A stretch of DNA of 11,385 nucleotides from Desulfatitalea sp. (GTDB lineage Bacteria; Desulfobacterota; Desulfobacteria; Desulfobacterales; Desulfosarcinaceae), in NCBI GenBank assembly GCA_013041835.1, contig JABDRH010000428.1:1-11385 (forward strand), given 5' to 3'. The translations under genes and the position numbers were made by a program. Position 1 is the stretch's first letter. Each line of letters starts with the position of its first letter. Shown here in pieces: positions 6,278 to 11,385 of this stretch. The notes beneath the pieces were generated by a model. The model was given only the letters and a program-made list of their open reading frames with translations. It was not told where the DNA came from and did not search any database.

Positions 6278-8548
6278 ATGGTACGTCGGTGGCGTTGGAT
6301 GGTTTGCATGGTATGCGGGTTGCTCTGCCTGGTGGTGCCCGCCCGGACCGGGCGCTGCGATGACATCGTACCGGCCCCGGTGCAATGGCAAGTCAAGGCC
6401 GATACCATCCATTACGATCAGACCAATGATGTCTACACCTGCCAAGGCCATGTTCGTATCCACCGCGAGGGGCGGACGCTGACGGCGGATCGGGTACGGG
6501 TCGATCAAAAAAGCCGTCAAGCCCTGGCGGAAGGGCAAGTACGGCTCCTGTCGGGGCAGGATGTGCTCAGCGGCCGACGGCTGGAACTGGACCTGGACAC
6601 GGAAACCGGCCGGCTATACGACGGCGCCCTTTTTTTTGACGACCATCATTTTTATCTTTCCGGTCGTGAGATTCACAAAACCGGTGAAAAAACATATTTC
6701 ATAGAGGAGGCATCAGCCACATCCTGCGATGGCGAGCGTCCGAACTGGGAATTGACCAGCCGGAACCTGAAGGTCACCATGGAAGGATACGGCATTGCCA
6801 AACATGCCACCTTCCGGCTTAAACACGTACCGATATTGTACAGTCCCTATTTCATCTTCCCGGCCAAAAACGGCCGGCAGACCGGCCTGCTCATGCCAGA
6901 AGCAGGGACATCGGATCGCAAGGGCGACCGTTACCTGCAACCCTTCTTTTGGGCCATTCATCGGAGCATGGATGCCACCTTTTTCACAGACTACATGTCG
7001 CTGCGCGGAACCCGGCTGGGGGCGGAATACCGGTATGTGGCCGACCTGAAATCCCGGGGCACTTTGATGGCGGACGGCTTTGAAGACAGCAAGGTGGACG
7101 ACCGGCAGGGCGACAACAGCCTCAAATGGGGCTACGAAGATGCGCCCACCGACCTTGACCGCCCCAATAGGGACCGCTATTGGTTCCGCGCAAAGATGGA
7201 CCAGGCGCTGCCCGGCGCTGTGACGGCCAAGCTCGATCTGGACGTGGTCAGCGACCAGGACTACCTGCTGGAATTCCAAAATGGATTCAACGGCTTCGAA
7301 CGTACGCGGGAATACTATCTGGGTGTCTTCGGCCGGGATATCGACGATTACAACGATACCCTCCGCACCAACCGGCTCAACTTGAATCGTTCGTGGGCCG
7401 GTTATTCCCTCAACGTGGACGCGGCCTGGAACGACAACGTCATCCTTCGTCGTCGGGACGATCAACCCGACACCACGCTGCAGTATCTACCCCAAGTCAC
7501 CTTCGACGGCACCAAAAAGCGTATCGCCGGTTCTGCGCTCTACTTCGACCTGCTCTCAGAATATGCCTATTTCCATCGGTCGGAGGGGGCCCGGGGCCAT
7601 CGCGCCGATGGGTACCCACGCATCTATTGGCCCACACGGCCGTTAAATGCGTTCTCTTTCGAGCCTTCGGTCGGGTTGCGGCAGACCGTGTGGCATACCG
7701 AACACGATGCCTTTGCCGGCGAAGGACGGCGGTACGACTTCTCCCGCACCATCTATGACGCGCGGCTCAACACCAGCACCGATTTTTTCCGTGTCTTTAA
7801 TCTCAACCGGGCCGGTTTCGACAGGCTCAAACATACGGTCAAGCCGCAAGCGACTTACATCTACACCCCTGAGCAGGACCAGGACGACCTGCCTTACTTT
7901 GATGCCCTTGATCGCATAGACCGGGAAAACGCCATTGTCTATTCCCTGACCAACACCCTGGTGGCCAGAAGAAAAATAGCACAAACCCAAGGCGCCCTTG
8001 CTTCCCGTTACACCTATACCCCTTTCTTGCGCTTTAAGCTGGAGCAGCGCTTCGACATCAATATCTACAACCAATCCGCGCCCGAGGGAAACGAAAATGA
8101 GCGCAAATATCAACCCTTTTCAGATGTGTTGCTGGAGCTGGACATTACCCCCGGCCGCTACCTGTTTTTAGACGGCGATGCCCGTTGGTCCGCCTACGAC
8201 GGTGAGTTTTACGCCTACAACGCCAACGCCCGCCTGGGGGACAACCGGGGTGACAGCCTATCCATCAACTACCTGTTTACCCGGGAAGGCGACCTTCAGG
8301 GCGGCACCGTCCAGAATCCCACCCACAGCATCATCGTGTCCGGCGCGCTGCGGATCAGCCGCCAATGGCTTCTGCGCGGCGACTTCGAGCGCAATATCGA
8401 GGACAACCGCCACATTGAATCGACCCTGGGTATTTCCTATCAATCCCAGTGCTGGGGAATCGATGTGGACTATACCGAGCAAGAGGCGTACAACCAATCC
8501 ATCCAGGTCATGATCCACTTATTGGGATTGGGCGCTTTCGGAAATTAA
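6278..8548 (+). CDS. lptD: LPS-assembly outer membrane protein LptD (OstA/Imp)
   Basis: 756 residues from ATG 6278, close to the E. coli length. LptD is the outer-membrane beta-barrel that, with LptE, inserts lipopolysaccharide into the outer leaflet at the end of the Lpt bridge. I chose this start because it gives a clear signal peptide (MVRRWRW, then a hydrophobic core to about residue 20) with GGGGTTGAGG just upstream. The ATG at 6215 adds 21 residues and has no good ribosome site. Residues about 36-135 form the periplasmic OstA/LptA-like beta-jellyroll (WQVKADTIHYDQTNDVYTCQ). The barrel follows, with the signature HVPILYSPYFIFPAKNGRQ at 183-201 then GLLMPEAG, and alternating aromatic strands. 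It ends in a typical last-strand region (QCWGIDVDY...). Likely mature cysteines are C27, C55, C150 and C725; only one Cys is present where E. coli has a C-terminal CC pair. It heads the plus-strand gene set. Confidence 0.95.
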   Translation: MVRRWRWMVCMVCGLLCLVVPARTGRCDDIVPAPVQWQVKADTIHYDQTNDVYTCQGHVRIHREGRTLTADRVRVDQKSRQALAEGQVRLLSGQDVLSGRRLELDLDTETGRLYDGALFFDDHHFYLSGREIHKTGEKTYFIEEASATSCDGERPNWELTSRNLKVTMEGYGIAKHATFRLKHVPILYSPYFIFPAKNGRQTGLLMPEAGTSDRKGDRYLQPFFWAIHRSMDATFFTDYMSLRGTRLGAEYRYVADLKSRGTLMADGFEDSKVDDRQGDNSLKWGYEDAPTDLDRPNRDRYWFRAKMDQALPGAVTAKLDLDVVSDQDYLLEFQNGFNGFERTREYYLGVFGRDIDDYNDTLRTNRLNLNRSWAGYSLNVDAAWNDNVILRRRDDQPDTTLQYLPQVTFDGTKKRIAGSALYFDLLSEYAYFHRSEGARGHRADGYPRIYWPTRPLNAFSFEPSVGLRQTVWHTEHDAFAGEGRRYDFSRTIYDARLNTSTDFFRVFNLNRAGFDRLKHTVKPQATYIYTPEQDQDDLPYFDALDRIDRENAIVYSLTNTLVARRKIAQTQGALASRYTYTPFLRFKLEQRFDINIYNQSAPEGNENERKYQPFSDVLLELDITPGRYLFLDGDARWSAYDGEFYAYNANARLGDNRGDSLSINYLFTREGDLQGGTVQNPTHSIIVSGALRISRQWLLRGDFERNIEDNRHIESTLGISYQSQCWGIDVDYTEQEAYNQSIQVMIHLLGLGAFGN

Positions 8549-8593
8549 AGACGAACACGGAGCAAATAGTACAAAACGAGAGGAGCTTGCCGG

Positions 8594-9589
8594 ATGATCA
8601 TCGTGAGAACACCGCTGCGCATTAGTTTTGTAGGCGGCGGCTCGGATTTGAGGGCCTTTTACCACCAGAGTGACGGTCGCGTAATCTGCACGGCCATCGA
8701 CAAATTTGTCTATGCCATCGTCAAAGAGCGTTTCGATGACCTGATCTACATCAACTACTCCAAAAAAGAGACCGTCGAACGCGTGGATGAGATCCAACAC
8801 GATCTGGTCCGCGAAGCCATGCGCATCACCGGCGTGGACAAGGGCATCGAGATCACCACCCTGGCCGATATTCCCTCCAGCGGATCGGGCCTGGGAAGCT
8901 CCAGTTCTATTACGGTAGCCCTGTTGCACGCCCTTTACACCTTTAAAAACACACTGGTGACGGCCGAACACTTGGCGCAAGAGGCGTGCCGCATTGAAAT
9001 CGACATCCTGGGCAAACCCATCGGCCGCCAGGACCAATATGCCGCCGCTTATGGTGGTCTCAACCAGTTCACCTTCCAATCGGACGATACCACCCAACGC
9101 CTGCCGGTGAAAGTATCCACAGCGGCCAGACGCCGTTTTGCCTCATCGCTGCTGCTTTACTTTACCGGCATTACGCGCAAGGCCGATGAAATTCTAAGCC
9201 GGCAGCAGTCCAACATGGACGCAGCCGAAAAGCGACGTTACATGCAGACCATGGTCGAGCTGGTGCCGCCCTTTGTCCACGCCGTGACGCTCGAAGATAT
9301 GGATACCTGCGCCAAGTTGCTCGATCAGAACTGGCGGCTCAAGCAGCAACTGGCCGACGGCATCTCCAATCCGGCGATTGAAGACATGTACCGGGTCGCC
9401 AAGGCCGCCGGCGCCCAGGCCGGCAAAATCCTCGGTGCCGGCGGTGGCGGCTTTTTGCTGCTCATGGTGGCCAGGGAAAAGCAAAACCAGGTCTTTAAAG
9501 CCATGTCCGCTTACCGGGAGCTGCCCTTTATGATCGAAGAAAGCGGCAGCAAGGTTATTTTCGACGATCGGGCTTACTCCAGCAAATAA
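8594..9589 (+). CDS. hddA: GHMP-family sugar kinase, HddA-like (D-glycero-D-manno-heptose 7-phosphate kinase type)
   Basis: 331 residues. The GHMP superfamily motifs are complete: TPLRISFVGGGSD at residues 6-18, the ATP-binding PSSGSGLGSSSS at 94-105, GRQDQYAAAYGG at 144-155 with the likely catalytic D147, and GKILGAGGGGF at 277-287. The opening and central block match the HddA / heptose-7-phosphate kinase branch, which makes D-glycero-alpha-D-manno-heptose 1,7-bisphosphate for GDP-heptose synthesis. A related sugar-1-kinase role (fucokinase-like) cannot be excluded from sequence reading. A strong GAGAGGAG (8578-8585) sits 8 nt before the ATG. The gene begins 45 bp after lptD on the same strand with no visible terminator between, and is followed after 18 bp by the SDR gene. 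Its product is probably cytoplasmic and feeds a surface polysaccharide. Confidence 0.85.
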   Translation: MIIVRTPLRISFVGGGSDLRAFYHQSDGRVICTAIDKFVYAIVKERFDDLIYINYSKKETVERVDEIQHDLVREAMRITGVDKGIEITTLADIPSSGSGLGSSSSITVALLHALYTFKNTLVTAEHLAQEACRIEIDILGKPIGRQDQYAAAYGGLNQFTFQSDDTTQRLPVKVSTAARRRFASSLLLYFTGITRKADEILSRQQSNMDAAEKRRYMQTMVELVPPFVHAVTLEDMDTCAKLLDQNWRLKQQLADGISNPAIEDMYRVAKAAGAQAGKILGAGGGGFLLLMVAREKQNQVFKAMSAYRELPFMIEESGSKVIFDDRAYSSK

Positions 9590-9607
9590 TCGGCTGAAAG
9601 GAGCGCC

Positions 9608-10747
9608 ATGAACATCCTTATCACCGGCGGCGCCGGTTTCATCGGGTCCCATACGGCCGATGCCCTTATCGCCCGGGGACACCGCGTCCGGTTGCTGGAC
9701 AACCTGCAGCCTACCGTGCATCCCAAAGGAAGACCCGACTACCTGCACCCCGAGGCCGAGTTCATCCGGGGCGATGTACGCGACGCCGATACCTTTCGCC
9801 GGGCCTTGGACCAGGTGGAGGCTGTCTATCACCTGGCGGCCTATCAGGACTACTTGCCTGATTTTTCGACATTCTTTAGTGTCAACGCCGTATCCACGGC
9901 TCTTTTGTACGAAATACTGGCCGCTGAACCGAGACGTTTCAAGGTGGGCAAGGTGATTGTGGCCGCCAGCCAGGCCGTCATGGGAGAGGGGCGCTACCGC
10001 TGCGATGCGTGCGCCCGGTCGCGCATGGCATTCACCTATCCCGACATCCGTTTGGAATCTCAATTGGCCCGTGGCCAGTGGGATCACACCTGCCCGACGT
10101 GCGGTCAAGCCCTGCAATGGCAGCCTTCGGATGAAAGCGTGGTGCATCCGTGCAACCAGTATGCGCTTTCCAAGCATTCCCAGGAGCAGATCGCCATCCA
10201 GTTGGGTCGCCGGTACGATATTCCTTCAACGGTGATGCGTTATTCCATCGTCCAGGGACCGCGCCAATCCTTCTACAACGCCTACTCGGGCGCAATGCGG
10301 ATCTTTGCCCTCAGCCTGCTCTTCGACCGTGCCCCCACCATCTATGAAGACGGCCGGCAGGTGCGCGACTTCGTCAACATCCAGGATGTGGTGGCGGCCA
10401 ACCTGTTGGTGCTTGAATCGGCCGCGGCCGACTATCGGGTATTCAATGTGGGCGGCGGCACGGCCTGGACCATCATGGATTTTTACGCGCATATGCAGCA
10501 AACCGTGGGCAAGCAGTTGCCGCCGAAATTGGAAGGCCTTTACCGGTATGGCGACACGCGGCACATCTTTTCGGATACCGGCCGCTTGCAAGCATTGGGA
10601 TGGCGCCCCAAACACTCGGTCACGAACAGCATCCGCGACTACTGGCGCTATCTCACGACGCACCCGGAGCAACAGGATATCCTGGCGTATGCCGAGCAGC
10701 AGATGCGGCGGCTCAACGTGGTGCGCAAAAGCGGAACCGTTTCATGA
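9608..10747 (+). CDS. NAD-dependent sugar epimerase/dehydratase (extended SDR) with a four-cysteine insertion
   Basis: 379 residues. The Rossmann motif GGAGFIGS is at residues 7-14, D31 likely binds the NAD ribose, and AAYQD is near 77-81. The catalytic set is S121 in AASQAV with Y185xxxK189 in NQYALSKHSQEQ. RQVRDFVNIQDVV is the usual C-terminal nucleotide-sugar region. Between the Ser and Tyr lies an insertion of about 45 residues (128-172) with two CxxC pairs, C132/C135 and C162/C165, which looks like a small zinc-binding knuckle. I recall a comparable Cys-containing insertion in the dTDP-L-rhamnose 4-epimerase-like (WbiB) branch, which suggests a 4-epimerase on a nucleotide-sugar, but the substrate is not readable here. 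AAAGGAG (9597-9603) precedes the ATG. The stop overlaps the next start as ATGA, so the nucleotidyltransferase probably acts in the same pathway. Confidence 0.88.
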   Translation: MNILITGGAGFIGSHTADALIARGHRVRLLDNLQPTVHPKGRPDYLHPEAEFIRGDVRDADTFRRALDQVEAVYHLAAYQDYLPDFSTFFSVNAVSTALLYEILAAEPRRFKVGKVIVAASQAVMGEGRYRCDACARSRMAFTYPDIRLESQLARGQWDHTCPTCGQALQWQPSDESVVHPCNQYALSKHSQEQIAIQLGRRYDIPSTVMRYSIVQGPRQSFYNAYSGAMRIFALSLLFDRAPTIYEDGRQVRDFVNIQDVVAANLLVLESAAADYRVFNVGGGTAWTIMDFYAHMQQTVGKQLPPKLEGLYRYGDTRHIFSDTGRLQALGWRPKHSVTNSIRDYWRYLTTHPEQQDILAYAEQQMRRLNVVRKSGTVS

Positions 10748-11385
10748 AAGCCTTTTTAATGGCTGCCGGCCGGGGAACGCGCCTGCGCCCCTTGACCGAT
10801 ACCCGGCCCAAATGTCTGCTTCCCATTCATGGAAAACCGCTGCTGGCCATATGGCTCGATCTGTTGGCCCGTCACGGCGTGTCTGGAGTGATGATCAACA
10901 CCCACCACCATGCGAATCAAGTCGAACGTTTCTTAACCGGCTATGTCCGTCATCGCGAATTGGCGATTCAAACCGTGCATGAGCCGCATCTTTTGGGCAG
11001 TGGCGGCACGCTGGCCAAAAACCGGGATTTCGTGGCGGATGACGAGGATTTTGTCATCGCCTATGCCGACAACCTGACCAACCTGAACTTGTCAGAGATG
11101 GTTGACATCCACGACAAATTCAGGTCTATGGGGGGCATTATGACCATGGGGTTGATTCGGGCGCCGGAGCCGAAGCAATGCGGCATCGTCACGCTGGCAC
11201 CGGACGCACGCATCATACGATTTGTGGAAAAGCCCGATGAACCGGAAAGTGATTTGGCCAACGGCGGCATCTACATCGCCAACCGGCGCATATTTGATTA
11301 CTTTTCCAACCACGGTGTCAACGAAGGACATGTCCTGGATCTCGGCCACCACATTCTGCCTCGTCTGGTGGGCCATATGTATGGG
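10744..11385 (+). CDS. Sugar-1-phosphate nucleotidyltransferase, N-terminal 214 residues (3' end off the right edge)
   Basis: An open frame runs from ATG 10744, overlapping the SDR stop as ATGA, to the window end without a stop. The NTP-transferase signature MAAGRGTRLRPLTDTRPKCL is at residues 6-25. IAYADN at 106-111 supplies the metal-binding Asp (D109). VEKPDEP at 161-167 and NGGIYIAN at 173-180 are the sugar-phosphate-side motifs. These place it with the single-domain pyrophosphorylases (RmlA, mannose-1-phosphate guanylyltransferase and HddC types), which join a sugar 1-phosphate to NTP and release pyrophosphate. Next to an HddA-like kinase, an HddC-like GDP-heptose pyrophosphorylase is the natural reading, but nucleotide and sugar specificity cannot be read here, and thymidylyl- or guanylyltransferase remain possible. 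A C-terminal fusion cannot be excluded because the 3' end is missing. Confidence 0.88.
   Translation, partial: MKAFLMAAGRGTRLRPLTDTRPKCLLPIHGKPLLAIWLDLLARHGVSGVMINTHHHANQVERFLTGYVRHRELAIQTVHEPHLLGSGGTLAKNRDFVADDEDFVIAYADNLTNLNLSEMVDIHDKFRSMGGIMTMGLIRAPEPKQCGIVTLAPDARIIRFVEKPDEPESDLANGGIYIANRRIFDYFSNHGVNEGHVLDLGHHILPRLVGHMYG

Noticed and set aside
6059..6538. Minus-strand open frame reaching from lptD into the divergent intergenic region
   Set aside because: The translation is low-complexity and Pro/His/Gln rich, its start lies inside lptD, and it would cross the candidate lptD promoter. No family resemblance seen.
6713..7465. Minus-strand open frame (250 codons) within lptD
   Set aside because: Shadow of the lptD reading frame; the Val/Gly-rich translation has no recognisable motif.
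9194..10177. Minus-strand open frame (327 codons) antisense to the kinase and SDR genes
   Set aside because: It spans the junction of two well-supported plus-strand genes and shows no domain or ribosome site.
1..11385. CRISPR arrays, tRNA/rRNA genes, insertion sequences, attachment sites
   Set aside because: No direct-repeat arrays, cloverleaf-like segments, transposase motifs or terminal repeats were seen on reading through both strands.

Overview
The window reads as chromosomal DNA from a moderately GC-rich Gram-negative bacterium. LptD shows that it makes lipopolysaccharide and has an outer membrane. The mix of a YhaM-type HD/OB exonuclease, a CysK-CysRS fusion, SurE and an HddA-type sugar kinase made me think of a sulfate-reducer-like Desulfobacterota (former Deltaproteobacteria). 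That placement is inference from protein style, not a database match. I see no insertion sequences, integrases, CRISPR repeats, tRNA or rRNA genes.

Left block (1 to about 6018, all minus strand, read right to left): surE (survival nucleotidase), a receiver protein with a histidine-kinase dimerisation domain but no ATPase domain, a YhaM-like OB/HD exonuclease, tmk (thymidylate kinase), a fused cysteine synthase / cysteinyl-tRNA-synthetase-like protein, and an unrecognised gene that runs off the left edge. Junctions are very tight (8-nt gap, overlaps of 11 to 17 nt, 1 nt and 4 nt; tmk to the fusion is about 38 nt or a 4-nt overlap, depending on the start). This looks like one operon with translational coupling. 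Its theme is nucleotide metabolism and nucleic-acid turnover, plus cysteine metabolism.

Middle (6019 to 6277): the divergent intergenic region between surE and lptD. It holds an AT-rich stretch with a perfect 10-bp inverted repeat, placed over a candidate sigma70-type promoter facing lptD.

Right block (6278 to 11385, all plus strand): lptD, then a GHMP sugar kinase resembling HddA, an extended SDR sugar epimerase/dehydratase with a four-cysteine insertion, and a sugar-1-phosphate nucleotidyltransferase cut by the right edge. The last three are tightly linked. They look like the start of a nucleotide-activated sugar pathway (possibly a GDP-heptose type) feeding a surface polysaccharide, next to the final LPS-export component.

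The most unusual object is the CysK-CysRS fusion. Its cysteine synthase half looks catalytically intact. In its CysRS half two of the four zinc ligands and the KMSKS loop are lost and HIGH is altered, although the overall fold and the C-terminal helical region are recognisable. It may be a repurposed synthetase rather than a second tRNA-charging enzyme.
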